Below are positions 6,797 through 16,400 of a stretch of 64,000 nt of DNA, piece after piece; the first letter of the stretch is position 1, and every line of letters begins with the position of its first letter. Under the pieces are notes generated by a model. It was not told where the DNA came from. It did not search any database and saw only the letters and a list, made by a program, of their open reading frames with translations. The stretch spans positions 31,716-95,715 of the forward strand of contig CAZFQG010000002.1 of NCBI GenBank assembly GCA_964520785.1, given 5' to 3'. This stretch comes from CAZFQG01 sp964520785 (lineage in GTDB: Bacteria > Planctomycetota > Planctomycetia > Pirellulales > Thermoguttaceae). Both the position numbers and the translations under genes were made by a program.

Positions 6797-8566
6797 CTAA
6801 CGTCGTCGGATGCCTAAAAGCATCCAAAGACCCCCGAGGAGCAGTAGAACGGTGTTCGGTTCCGGAATGACGATGCCGTAGACTTCGAGTTCGTCAAGGC
6901 AGGTGCCGGCTCCCGTGTTCTGAACATAGGGCACGACGAGGCGGATACCCGTCGCCAGGACGGGATCGAACGAGAATTCGTGCCGGACGGCCGGATTGGA
7001 GAAATTGTCCCCCCCCGGGCCGGTGTAGGTGATCGTACCGATATCGATCCATTCCGAATCGGGCGTGGTTTCATCCGGATTGGATGCCAGCGTGTACTGA
7101 AGCGTGTATTCGCCGGCGAATCGCTCGAAGAAGTTGCCGGTGTTATCGCGCCCGAACGCGATTCCATCGATTTCGCACAAGGCGTTGAAATCGATCCCGG
7201 CGAAACCCTTTTCCAGGGTTGGGGAAACACTGACGCCGATCCAGCTATGGTCGTTTCCGTACAGGCCGTCGTTGAGGTGGGCGATGGAGTGGGCGCTGTA
7301 GCCCTCGATGCTGTCGATGGCGAAGGCCTCGGCGCCTGTGGAAGCGAGGGCCACGTTCCCTTCTCTGATGCCTCCCCCTTCGGCGACCAGGGTGATGCCG
7401 CCGGTCAATTCGTAGCCGACTACGACTTCCGCGGAGGCGTACAACTCCAGTTCGTCGATACACGTTCCGTTACCCAAGCCGGCGGCCGGGACCATCAGGC
7501 GGATTCCGGTCGCTTCCACCGCGTCGAACGTGTACTGGTGCCGGACGCTCGGCCGCGCGAACAGGGGCGGTTCCGCCGTGTTGTACGTGAGCGTGCCGAT
7601 CGTCGTCCAGTCCGCGTCGGTCGCGGCCGGAGGATCGGCCGCTTGCGTGTACTGGAGCGTATACGTTCCTTGCCAACGATCCGTGAAGCCTCCCAGGTTA
7701 TCACGGCCGAAGGCGATGCTGCCGACCGAGGTCAATTCCGGGAGGGCCAACCCGACATAGGCGCCGCCGGGAGGCGCGCTGGCGCCGATCCAGCTATTGG
7801 AGTTGCCGAAAACTCCGTCGTTGATATGGGCGATCAGATGCGCGCCGTAACCGAGTTCATCATAGGCAAAGGGGACGGCGCCGGCCGCCAGGTTGTTCTC
7901 CTCGATGGTACCCCCTTCCTCGATCAATTCGATACCCCCTGTCAGATACAATGGCGCCCAACTGGGAGAAATCGCGGCGACTTCACCAATGCGGAGGGGC
8001 GTATTCGTGCCGGCCTTCGGAGTGAATTCATAGCGAACCGCATTGACCCCGCTCCAGACGCCGGCCAGTTCGACGAGATCGAAACAGCCGATGTCATCGG
8101 TGTCGACGGCGGCGACCGAACCGACGGAGACGAAGCCGCTGCCTTGGTCGACGAAGAACTCGACGCTGGAGATGTTCCGATCCGCGTCGACGAACCCGTT
8201 GTCGCTCCCTTCGCAGACGTACGCCTGCAACGTGGTGAGGTCGAGAACCGCGGGCAACGTCAGGTCCAGTTGCCAGGGGCCGACGGCGTCGCCGGGGACG
8301 CCTGCGTAGACAAAGTGGTGCATATCCAGAAACGTGGCGGTTCCCGGCTCACCGTGTCCGATGACGTTGTTGATCGCCGGAGCGGCACCCACGACGATTT
8401 CCGACCCGTCCGCGGCACTGAAGGCCCTACCGATGGCTGTTCCAGCAACCGCCGCATTGCCGGGGATATTGAGATTGGTCTGCTGGGCCCGCGCCGGAGC
8501 GGTCACTACCAGAGCGACGAGGGCCGCGACAAAGAGACCGAAAATCCGAAAACGCTGCTGATTCAT
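6797..8566 (-). CDS. Secreted PEP-CTERM protein with two tandem ~190-aa modules
   Basis: 589 aa. A Sec signal peptide spans residues 1-28 (basic MNQQRFR, hydrophobic core, APARAQQ cleavage region). After an N-terminal beta-rich domain come two homologous modules of about 190 residues. Each starts with LTGGI.L..EGG.I.E.N.A and contains AH.IAH.NDG..GN..SWIG and AFGRDN.G.F..R. Each ends with TGIRL.VP....GTC.DELE.Y. They resemble discoidin/F5-8C-like carbohydrate-binding beta-sandwiches, which is an inference. The C-terminus is a PEP-CTERM sorting tag: PEPNTVLLLLGGLWMLLGIR then RR, i.e. PEP motif, TM helix and Arg cluster, normally processed by an exosortase. None is encoded in this window. The start ATG 8566 has GGAGGT just upstream. 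A promoter lies at 8609-8638 and a terminator at 6684-6724. Confidence 0.9.
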   Translation of the reverse strand: MNQQRFRIFGLFVAALVALVVTAPARAQQTNLNIPGNAAVAGTAIGRAFSAADGSEIVVGAAPAINNVIGHGEPGTATFLDMHHFVYAGVPGDAVGPWQLDLTLPAVLDLTTLQAYVCEGSDNGFVDADRNISSVEFFVDQGSGFVSVGSVAAVDTDDIGCFDLVELAGVWSGVNAVRYEFTPKAGTNTPLRIGEVAAISPSWAPLYLTGGIELIEEGGTIEENNLAAGAVPFAYDELGYGAHLIAHINDGVFGNSNSWIGASAPPGGAYVGLALPELTSVGSIAFGRDNLGGFTDRWQGTYTLQYTQAADPPAATDADWTTIGTLTYNTAEPPLFARPSVRHQYTFDAVEATGIRLMVPAAGLGNGTCIDELELYASAEVVVGYELTGGITLVAEGGGIREGNVALASTGAEAFAIDSIEGYSAHSIAHLNDGLYGNDHSWIGVSVSPTLEKGFAGIDFNALCEIDGIAFGRDNTGNFFERFAGEYTLQYTLASNPDETTPDSEWIDIGTITYTGPGGDNFSNPAVRHEFSFDPVLATGIRLVVPYVQNTGAGTCLDELEVYGIVIPEPNTVLLLLGGLWMLLGIRRR

Positions 8567-8608
8567 ACGAAGCACCTCCAAAGTAGGGTACGGTTTTACC
8601 AGTTCCCC

Positions 8609-8638
8609 ATTATTCCCTAACCTCTACGGTCGGTGCAA
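8609..8638 (-). promoter_or_regulatory. Candidate promoter of the PEP-CTERM gene
   Basis: On minus, -35 TTGCAC (8633-8638) and -10 AATAAT (8609-8614) are 18 bp apart. The start would be near 8602, about 36 nt upstream of ATG 8566. Confidence 0.45.
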
Positions 8639-8654
8639 TCGTAATCAACGACGA

Positions 8655-8684
8655 ATTTGGGTCGAAATAGAGAGGATTTGGGTC
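8655..8684. promoter_or_regulatory. Direct repeat ATTTGGGTC, 21 bp apart, upstream of the PEP-CTERM promoter
   Basis: Two exact copies of ATTTGGGTC at 8655-8663 and 8676-8684, start-to-start 21 bp (two helical turns). They lie at about -53 to -82 relative to the predicted start, where an activator would bind. The intergenic space 8567-8809 contains nothing else I can name. Confidence 0.35.
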
Positions 8685-8809
8685 TACTACGTTGAATGAA
8701 CGGCTAAGCCACCCGATTGGGTTATCAAAGTGAAGACAAGGCGCGGCGCGTTCAGGTCGAGATGGCACGGCGGTCAGCCCTGAAATAAAGACCCTGGTCC
8801 CGAACGGGA

Positions 8810-9814
8810 TCATTCACGGTAGAGCCACCGGCGTTCGATGACGGCGACGCACAGGGGGATGCGGAGACGCGCCCCCGGGGGCGCCGTCCAGTCGAAGGCG
8901 ACGAGGAGCGTGCCGTCCGGAAGGAAGAGGGCCGCGTCGACGCCGACCTCGATCCCTTCTCCGTGTACCAGATTGCCGACGGTCCGCCACGCGCGGCCGT
9001 TGTCGCTTGAGACGGCGACCGACATGGGGGTCCGGCCGGCTTTCGTTTGAATGTCGCTGTCGTCGAAGATGATCAGCAGGTCGTCCGTCCCGGGAACGCG
9101 GAGAAGGCAGGTGCCCAGTTCGGGGTTCTTCAATTCCGACGCGACGGCGTCGCTCCAGGTGCGTCCGCCGTCCGTGGAGCGGGAGAAGTAGACTTTCTTC
9201 AGATTGGTCCGCAGGGACATCAACAGCTCGCCGCCGCGAAGTTCCACGACGCTCGGCTCCACGCCGTACCCTGCGGCGAGTTTCACGCGATCGTCGAGAA
9301 CGCTCCACGTTTGGCCGCCGTCGTCGCTGAGGGCCACGCCGACGCTGTAGTCGTCCGTGTATTGGCGAGGGGCCGACATGTAGGGAACGAGAATCCGCCC
9401 CGAGGCGAGTTGGAGATTCCACGGTGCCCCGCCTTGGAAGCGCAGCGCGGGGGCGCGGTCCCAGATCGGCTTCTCCTCGGTGAACGTCTTGCCGCCGTCG
9501 GCGGAGGTCTGCGAGACGATTCTACTGGGAAAGAAGTCGTGCGCCGCCCCCTCGCCCGAGCGCTCGGGGCCATAGTCGTCGTGGACGAGCATGACCCGGC
9601 CGTCGTCCAGGAGGACCATCGATCCCACCGAATTCCGCCGGTGTTGCGCATTCGCTTCGGCGACGATATGGTACGAAATGGCCGGGTCCGGATTCAAATG
9701 CGCCGCGGGGGGCAGTCCCAGGTCTTCGCTTTGCGCCCAGGCGGACGGGGCGAAAGGAACACCGGCCAGGGCCCAGAGAAGACTGCAACAAGTGATCGCG
9801 GGGATGATTCGCAT
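8810..9814 (-). CDS. Secreted sialidase-like (BNR/Asp-box) protein
   Basis: 334 aa. A Sec signal peptide is at residues 1-27 (MRIIPAITCCSLLWALAG, ending SAWAQ). Four Asp-box (BNR) repeats SxDxGxTW are visible: SADGGKTF, SDDGGQTW, STDGGRTW and SSDNGRAW, the signature of the six-bladed sialidase-like propeller. An early strand reads SVGSMVLLDDGRVMLVHDD. These proteins may be exo-alpha-sialidases or non-catalytic glycan-binding relatives. I could not place the full Arg triad and Tyr/Glu pair, so catalysis is not assigned. The start ATG 9814 is preceded by GGAGGTTATC; the frame extends 22 codons further upstream without a ribosome-binding site. The promoter at 9895-9923 suggests its own transcript. 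Confidence 0.85.
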   Translation of the reverse strand: MRIIPAITCCSLLWALAGVPFAPSAWAQSEDLGLPPAAHLNPDPAISYHIVAEANAQHRRNSVGSMVLLDDGRVMLVHDDYGPERSGEGAAHDFFPSRIVSQTSADGGKTFTEEKPIWDRAPALRFQGGAPWNLQLASGRILVPYMSAPRQYTDDYSVGVALSDDGGQTWSVLDDRVKLAAGYGVEPSVVELRGGELLMSLRTNLKKVYFSRSTDGGRTWSDAVASELKNPELGTCLLRVPGTDDLLIIFDDSDIQTKAGRTPMSVAVSSDNGRAWRTVGNLVHGEGIEVGVDAALFLPDGTLLVAFDWTAPPGARLRIPLCVAVIERRWLYRE

Positions 9815-10120
9815 GATAACCTCCGGAAAAGGGGTGAGGTTGTTCCGGCACACGCGCTCGACACCGTCAGCGCGGGCCATCGTACCCGCTTCTGATTCTA
9901 CCGGGGTGGTTCGGGGCGATCAAGGTGAAGGCGGGGCGGGGGACTCGGCTGTTGATTCGTCCGGTGCGCCGGAGGCTTTACGAGTTCTTGAAAGAAAAAT
10001 GGCCACAGAGAACACGGCGCGGCAGACTCGCGGCAAAGGCAGGTCTGGTTTTCAGGTCAGGCGGCACGCACTCTTCAGGAGCTACCTTGTTCGTCGGTGC
10101 GGTCAGCGGAACCTCGCATA
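9815..10120. other. Intergenic region upstream of the sialidase-like gene
   Basis: 306 nt between the sialidase-like start and the end of the frameshifted LRR gene. It contains the promoter at 9895-9923 and the ribosome-binding site. From 9924 to 10120 I see no gene-like frame, repeat or clear terminator. Confidence 0.5.
9895..9923 (-). promoter_or_regulatory. Sigma-70-type promoter of the sialidase-like gene
   Basis: On minus, -35 TTGATC (9918-9923) and -10 TAGAAT (9895-9900) are 17 bp apart. The predicted start is near 9888, giving a leader of about 74 nt. Confidence 0.55.
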
Positions 10121-11582
10121 TCATTTTTCCGCGGGGGCTTCGTTGCCGAGAGGGCTCATCGGTCCCCACTCTTCCCCCTCCTCTGGTTTCCTGGGATGTA
10201 CGTCCGTATCGGGCAGTGCCTTGCGAATTTCCTCGACGAATTCCGGAGAAATACGCGTTTCGCTCAGATTCAGATACTTCAAATGCGTCATGCCCTTGAG
10301 GGTGTCGGCACTTTCATCGGTGATCTTCGTGCCGTAGAGAGAGAGGGTTCTCAGTTGCTTGAACCGGGCCAGCGTGGGAACGCCGGCGTCGGTGATATGG
10401 GTGTCGTCAAGAATAAGGGACCTCAGATTTGGCATGTCGTGAAGCGCCGGGAGCCAGTCGTCTTCGATCGGAGTGCGGTTCAGCCTGAGATAGTCCAGTT
10501 GGGTGAGTTTCGCGATCGATTCGAGTCCTTTCGTGGTAATGGGCGCTTCCGAGATGTCGAGGATGCGGAGTTCGCGGTTTTTCTGGAGGTGTTCTGTCCC
10601 TTCTCCGGTGACTTGTGTTCCCCAAAACGTGAGGACTTGGAGCTTTTTCATCCGTGAAAGGGGTTCCAGGGCGGTGTCGGTGATCGGGGAACGATGGGCG
10701 TAGAATTCTCTGAGCGGATGGATGGGCGGAAGGTGTCTGATCGCCGCGTCGTCCGTGGATTCCTTGAAGTAGAGCAGACGCAGACCGCGGATTCGGGCAA
10801 GTGGTTCCAAGTTTTGCGGTGTCGGCCGCGTACTTTCGCCAAAATCGACGGAATCGACGTAATTCGCTTCCCAGTCTACGATCGCGCCGATACTCGCCGA
10901 GTTGGTAGACGAAATTTGCGAGAAGAACCACGAGAATGAGTCCCAGCGTCAACACGGTCCTCCGATTGCAGCATACCTCGACGAAACCGCGGCGCCACCC
11001 CGCACGCGGCTCCTCGTCTACCCGCGGAACACAGGAGCGCAGCGCGGCGTCGACCGCTTCGACCTCCTTTTCGGGTATCAAAAATCGGTGGCAAGTACCG
11101 GCGGTCTGAAGGACAAGAAGGCGTTTGTCTCGCCATACGGCGCGATGGACGCGCGACCAGCGTATGAATCCCCACCCCTTGTCGAATAGCCCTCGCCGGC
11201 GGAACTGAAGTTGCACGAGACTGCCGAAGAGACCGCAAAGGAGAAGGGCTGCGAAACCCCAGACCATGAGCAGAACGGAGAGGATCACGTCAGTTGTTCC
11301 CCTGGGGCAACTGTCACCCATGATGGACGCGTTCCAGTCCGCTGCCACAACCCGCCACGTGATGCCGATCGCCGCCGCGGTAACGAAGAAAAGGACGCAG
11401 CTTTCCCATAGGATTTCGTAGAACGGGCGCCGCGTCCGGTAAACCAGTTCCCCCAAGACGCGCAGACGGCAGAACCAATGCGCGGTCTTCCAGATCAACA
11501 TCCCCACTGCGACGGTGAAAAGCGTCTTCATGATCGGGAGGTCGAAGAGCGTCCGGAATAGGAAACCGTCGTCGTCAATCAT
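10121..11582 (-). pseudogene. Transmembrane leucine-rich-repeat protein, split by a +1 frameshift
   Basis: Paralogue of the gene immediately upstream. The first frame (ATG 11582) encodes MIDDDGFLFRTLFDLP, several TM segments around LRVLGELVYRTRRPFYEIL, a cytoplasmic domain and a last TM (LTLGLILVVLLANFVYQLGEY). It then runs into arginine-rich nonsense and does not stop until 10407. The leucine-rich repeats continue in another frame, from about 10890 down to TGA at 10121, with about seven repeats such as LRILDISEAPITTKGLESIA and LRSLILDDTHITDAG. The break lies at about 10880-10948, near CGGCGCGAT, and needs one skipped nucleotide. The second frame is closed by a stop at 10949-10951, so it is not separate upstream. 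Joined, the protein would be about 486 aa like its intact neighbour. It could be a decayed copy, an assembly error or, less likely, recoding. The ATG overlaps the upstream stop by 8 nt. Confidence 0.8.
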
Positions 11583-13119
11583 CTTGTTCCTCTCTTTCTG
11601 GCCGCTTCGTCCGGGCGGCGGCGGATCCCGTTTCTTCCTCGGCACCGGGCTTATCCTCAGCAACATCTTCCTCCTCATCCTCCCACAACACCCTCACCCG
11701 CGGCAGCGCCTCCCGCACCTCCTCAATAACCTCCGGCGACATTTCCGTACCCTGAATATGCAAATTTTCCAAGTGCGTCATCCCCTTCAGTGCCTCGGCA
11801 CACCGATCGGTGATCCCGGTCTCGGAAAGTGACAGCGTCTTCAGGCCCTTGAACTTCGCCAACGTCTCAACACCGGCATCGGTAATGGAAGTCTTGTCCA
11901 GGGACAACGATTCCAAGTGGGGTAACTTCTCCAGCGGGCCGAGCCAGGCGTCCTTGGTGGGTGTATGCGAAATGCTCAGGGTCTTAAGGCTGGAGAGTTT
12001 TCCGATGGACTTCATGCCCGGCTCGGTCATTTGTGTCCCGGACAGCAGGAGCATGTCCAGTTTCTGCATCGACTCGAGGTGGCGGAGTCCGTCGCCGGTA
12101 ACCCGCGTTTCGGCGAGATTCAACCACCTAAGCGACCGCATTCCCGACAGCCGGACCACGGTCCGGTCGCCGATTTGAGTACCGGCCAGATCGAGGTTGA
12201 CCAGCCGCGTCAGACCATTGAGGGGCCCAGTGACGGAATCGTCGAGTCGGGTGTGCGAAAAATCCAGCCAATCCAAGTGCGGAAATCCGTGCAGGAGCCG
12301 GAGTTGCTCTTCCGTTGGCTTGGTTCCCTCCTTGAAGGTGACCCACCAAACGTGGAAGAAGACGCGATCGACTTTGACGCCGGCTTCCTCCAGACGCGCG
12401 GCGGCGGCGTATTCCGGGGCCAGGGAGACGTAGAATCCACCGGAGACGACGAAGAAAACGGCCAATCCGACGGCACAGGCCGCGAGGAAGACCCGCGCGC
12501 GTATCATCGTCCACACGATCCTCCGCAGCGGGCACTTGTACCCCAGATCGTCCGTCACATAGATCGCATCGATCCCGCACTCGGCCAGCGCGGCGACGAA
12601 GCCCGCGCGCTGCGATCGGGGAGCCGTCACGGCCGACACGCCTCCGTCATGTTCGACGAGTGTCCTAGCTTGCTTTGCGCATAGGACGCGCCGGACGCGA
12701 TTCCAGGAGACGTCCCACGTTCCGTAGACCGACAAACCGCCGCGGCGGACCTCCACCCGGGTGGCAAGCACGAAGGCCATGAGGATCAATATGCCCAACG
12801 CGAAGGCCGTGACAAAAATCGGCGGAACCCAGATCCACGCGGGAGCTGCCCTGCTACCCATCTGGGCCAAATCCCGCATCACGAAAGATATCCGCCAGAA
12901 GAGCACCGAATACAGCACGGCCCACGACAGGGCCAGGATCGCCAGAACCCAAATGTGCCAGGTTAATCCTGTTCGATAGACCAGTTCTCCCAGAAGACGC
13001 TCCCGGCAGAAGAACCGGTAAGCACGCCATATCAAGAAAACCGCAAACGCCGCGAACACCGCCGCGGCAAGGGCGATCCCGAAGATCAGTTCGAGCGCAT
13101 CTGAATCAAAGCCGGCCAT
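11575..13119 (-). CDS. Transmembrane leucine-rich-repeat protein
   Basis: 514 aa. The N-terminal half carries four hydrophobic helices: LIFGIALAAAVFAAFAVFLI, IWVLAILALSWAVLYSVLFW, IFVTAFALGILILMAFVLA and VFLAACAVGLAVFFVVSGG. Between them lies a soluble segment of about 100 residues with a paired element LLGELVYRTGL shared with its paralogue. The C-terminal half has about eight LRRs of 23-24 residues (LVNLDLAGTQIGDRTVVRLS, LKTLSLSETGITDRCAEALK), the planctomycetal 'LxxLxLxxTxITD' type. A charged acidic tail follows. The LRRs should face one compartment and bind a protein partner, which is unknown. The start ATG 13119 has GGGGGA upstream and a promoter at 13218-13246. The stop overlaps the ATG of the frameshifted paralogue by 8 nt (ATGATTGA), so the pair is translationally coupled. 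Confidence 0.82.
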   Translation of the reverse strand: MAGFDSDALELIFGIALAAAVFAAFAVFLIWRAYRFFCRERLLGELVYRTGLTWHIWVLAILALSWAVLYSVLFWRISFVMRDLAQMGSRAAPAWIWVPPIFVTAFALGILILMAFVLATRVEVRRGGLSVYGTWDVSWNRVRRVLCAKQARTLVEHDGGVSAVTAPRSQRAGFVAALAECGIDAIYVTDDLGYKCPLRRIVWTMIRARVFLAACAVGLAVFFVVSGGFYVSLAPEYAAAARLEEAGVKVDRVFFHVWWVTFKEGTKPTEEQLRLLHGFPHLDWLDFSHTRLDDSVTGPLNGLTRLVNLDLAGTQIGDRTVVRLSGMRSLRWLNLAETRVTGDGLRHLESMQKLDMLLLSGTQMTEPGMKSIGKLSSLKTLSISHTPTKDAWLGPLEKLPHLESLSLDKTSITDAGVETLAKFKGLKTLSLSETGITDRCAEALKGMTHLENLHIQGTEMSPEVIEEVREALPRVRVLWEDEEEDVAEDKPGAEEETGSAAARTKRPEREEQDD

Positions 13120-13424
13120 CACATCCCCCAATCGCCAAAAGGAGCACTGCCGCACGGCGAAGCGGCCGCGGCGTCCACCGGGGAAACAACGCCCACAACG
13201 GCCTTCCCCGCGTTTTCAGTCTATCGGATCGACGCGGTTGGTGCAAGAAGACGGCCGGAGGCGGGTCTCCAGGGGGTTATTCGCAAGTGGGGGCGGGGGA
13301 TTTGGAAGAAATGCAAGAGGCATAGGGCATAAGGGGAAAGGCAGAAGTGCTGTCTTCCGCACAGCGAGGGGGAGCGGGAATTTGCGTCCCCCAAACTGTC
13401 TTCTATGCCAGGGGATGAATTGTC
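13120..13424. other. Intergenic region between the LRR pair and the SdrD/FG-GAP gene
   Basis: 305 nt. It holds the LRR promoter (13218-13246). A 6-bp hairpin GGGGGA/TCCCCC (13368-13373 with 13387-13392) lies 33 nt past the stop of the SdrD/FG-GAP gene and could help end its transcript, but there is no U-run. No gene-like frame is seen. Confidence 0.45.
13218..13246 (-). promoter_or_regulatory. Promoter of the LRR gene pair
   Basis: On minus, -35 TTGCAC (13241-13246) and -10 TAGACT (13218-13223) are 17 bp apart. The predicted start near 13211 gives a leader of about 92 nt. Confidence 0.5.
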
Positions 13425-16400
13425 TTATGCCGCCTTATCTTGATACAATCCGACTTCGTCGGTTCCGTCACCGTTCCAGTCTCCGACGACCGGGATGTCC
13501 CCCTCGCCGCCCATCTCGAAGATTTTGTCTTGAGCATCACGTGCGAGGTTCCCGTTGCTGTCGAGGATGAAGCGACCGTCGCGGTAGACGCCGATGTTGT
13601 CGATACCGTCTCCGTTCCAGTCTCCGACGACCGGAATATCTCCCTTTTCACCGAATTCGACGAAGCGGTCGACGTTCGTTCCCCAGGTTCCGTTTCCGTC
13701 CACGTCGAGGAACCAGTAGCCGTCGCGGAAGATGCCGATCGTGGCGATGCCGTCCCCGTTCCAATCTCCGGCGATCGCGCGGTCCTGGTATTTTCCGAAA
13801 CGGAAGACGTGGTCGACCACGTCCTCACGGAATTTGCCGTGGGCGCCGCGTTTCATGATACGGCCGTCTTCGGTCGCGACGTGTGGATTTGGTGGAAGGT
13901 TCTTGTATCGTCCCAGGTTCGGATTCTCCCGGTCGGGAAGCCCTGGTTCCTCCGAGATCGCCAGAAAATCGCCGTCGCGCGAGGGACCGAATACGCCGAT
14001 ATCCGTCTTTCCGTCCCCATCCCAGTCTCCCGTGACCGGCTGATCCCCCTCCTTGCCGAGCTTGGCCCAGAGGTCCCCCTCGTCCCAAATGCCGTTCCCG
14101 TTAAGATCGATAAACCAGAATCCGTCACGGAAGACGCCAATCTCGGTCTTTCCGTCGCCATTGAAATCACCGGTTATCGGAATCGCGTCTTCGAAACCGA
14201 GGCGGAACATCTCGACAAGCTCGCTGTTCCCATTATAGAGCCGCCACCGGGCGGAGTTGATGTCGCGACCGGTCCAATAGTTCGGGTCGAAGTCATCGCC
14301 GGCCAGAACGAACGCGACGTTCCCCCAGCCCGCGTCTTTTCTGGGCGTACCGGCGTTGATAACGCTCAACTGCCAAGTGTGGGCGTAGACGCCACCTCCT
14401 CCATAGATGGGACCGAGGTCGCTTCGCGGAATGTAGGGGAGCGACGGCGGCGCGGGACCCGGGGAACTTCCAAGCGGCACGTGCCGCGGCTGGTAGCGTA
14501 TCTCGGGATCGGGTCTCTCGTAGGGCGGGTTCCAGGGAACTCTCTCGTAGCGGACCTCGCTGAAATTGTAGTGTTCGGCGTTGGCTCCGGCGGTCAAGTC
14601 GATCGCGAGGATCGCGTCGTTCTGCGGATCGACCAACAACTCCGCCAGCGGCGAGAGGTGTCCCGGGGCCAGACTGGAATTGGTCAGCGCATCGAGGTCC
14701 ATGTTGGCGTTTACCGCCAGTCCGCCGAGGGTACCCGGCGTGTCGAGGCTGTCCACGTATCCTTCCGGATGGGATTGAAGAACGGTGTACCGTCCCGGCT
14801 TCAGGCCGGTGAATTCATAGTAGCCGTTTTTATCGGTCACGGTCGTGATCGGGTTGCCCGACTGATCCAGAATCGGCAGTCCGCTCCGATTGCACAAGTG
14901 GAGCGTGACGCCGGCGATCGGAGTATCGTCCTTGGTGAATTTGCCATCCCGGACCAGATGGGGGGCGATCTCCTCCTGCCGAAAACCGAGCCGGATCGCC
15001 GGGCCGTCCTGGAAGACATATCCGGAGATTCTGGCGGGAACGATTTCAAAGAAATCGTAGCGGACCGCGTCTACGCCCGGTCCGAGCACGATTTGAGTAA
15101 TGAAATCACCGCTGACGGCGCCGCCTTCCGAGCCCGCTTTGGCGCCCCCCTGAAGGTAGTCGACAGGTTGTATTTCCTCGACGCCATAGGTGCCGGGATC
15201 CAGGTCCTCGAACGAGTATTCTCCCATGGCGTCGGTCGTCGTGGAGCGGATCCGTTGTCCGGAGGCGTTGAGCAAATGGATCGTGACGCCGCTGAGCAAA
15301 GGTTCTCCGGGATCGTACCTCTGGTTCGGCATTCCGGTGTCGGCGTGGACCCGGCCTTGGATGCTTGCCGGGAGGAGTTCACCGAAATCGTAATCGACCC
15401 CGATGGTACCGGGAGAGAGGGGAATTTGGACGACGAGGTCGTTCGAGAGGATGCCGCCGGCGCTTCCAAGCGAATCCTTGCCGTCCTTGTATCCCGCCGG
15501 CTGGATCTCACGCAGACCATAAATGCCCGGTTCGAGGTCGGCGAATTCGTAGTAGCCGTTCGTATTGGTGGTCGTTTGGCCTATGACGTTGCCAAATTGG
15601 TCGAGGAGCTTGATGAGCGTGTCGGGAATTCCCGCCTCGGCGGCGTCGCGGACGCCGTTATCGTTGAGATCGACGAAAACATGCCCGCTCAAGGCGACCG
15701 GCCGGAGTTCGCCGAAGTTGTATTCTCTGGCGTCCGCGCCGGGCGCGAGCGGTATGTCGGAGATGACATCGTCGCCGAGCGTTCCTCCGGCGGTGCCTAC
15801 CGAGTCCTTGCCGTCCTTATAGCCGGCCGGCTGGGTTTCCCTGACCGTGTAGGTGCCGGGCTTCAGGTGGGTGAAATGGTAGTAGCCGGTCGAATCGGTC
15901 CGCGTTTGGGCGATGAGGGAGCCGTCGGCGTCAAAGAGCCGAAGAACGGCATCCGGGATGCCGGTCTCGGTGGAGTCGAAGACACCGTCATCGTTGTCGT
16001 CGGCATAGACGTATCCGCTGAGATTCGCGCCGCGAAGTTCTCCGAAGTCGTAGTCCACGGCGTCAATTCCGGAACCGAGGACGATTTGGACGAATGTATC
16101 GGGCTCGATATGCTGACCGCCGACGCTACCAAGATTGTCCTGGCCGTCGTAGTAGGCGGCCGGTTGTTCCTCCGTGACCTGGTAGACGCCGGGGTGGAGT
16201 CCCTCGAAAAGATACTCTCCGGCGGCGTCGGTCTGAGTGATCGTGACGTTTCCGAATTCGTCGGTCAATCGGATCGTCACGCCGGAAAGAAGTTCCTCGC
16301 CGGGCTGGTAGAGACCGTCGGCGTTTTCGTCGACATACACCTTGCCGGCGATACTCGCGGGGAGGAGTTCTCCGAAATCGTAGTTTTCTCCGTGTTGACC

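Noticed and set aside
8567..8810. Possible sigma-54 (-24/-12) promoter upstream of the PEP-CTERM gene
   Set aside because: TGGCAC occurs at 8763 on the plus strand but lacks a TTGC at the required distance and points the wrong way.
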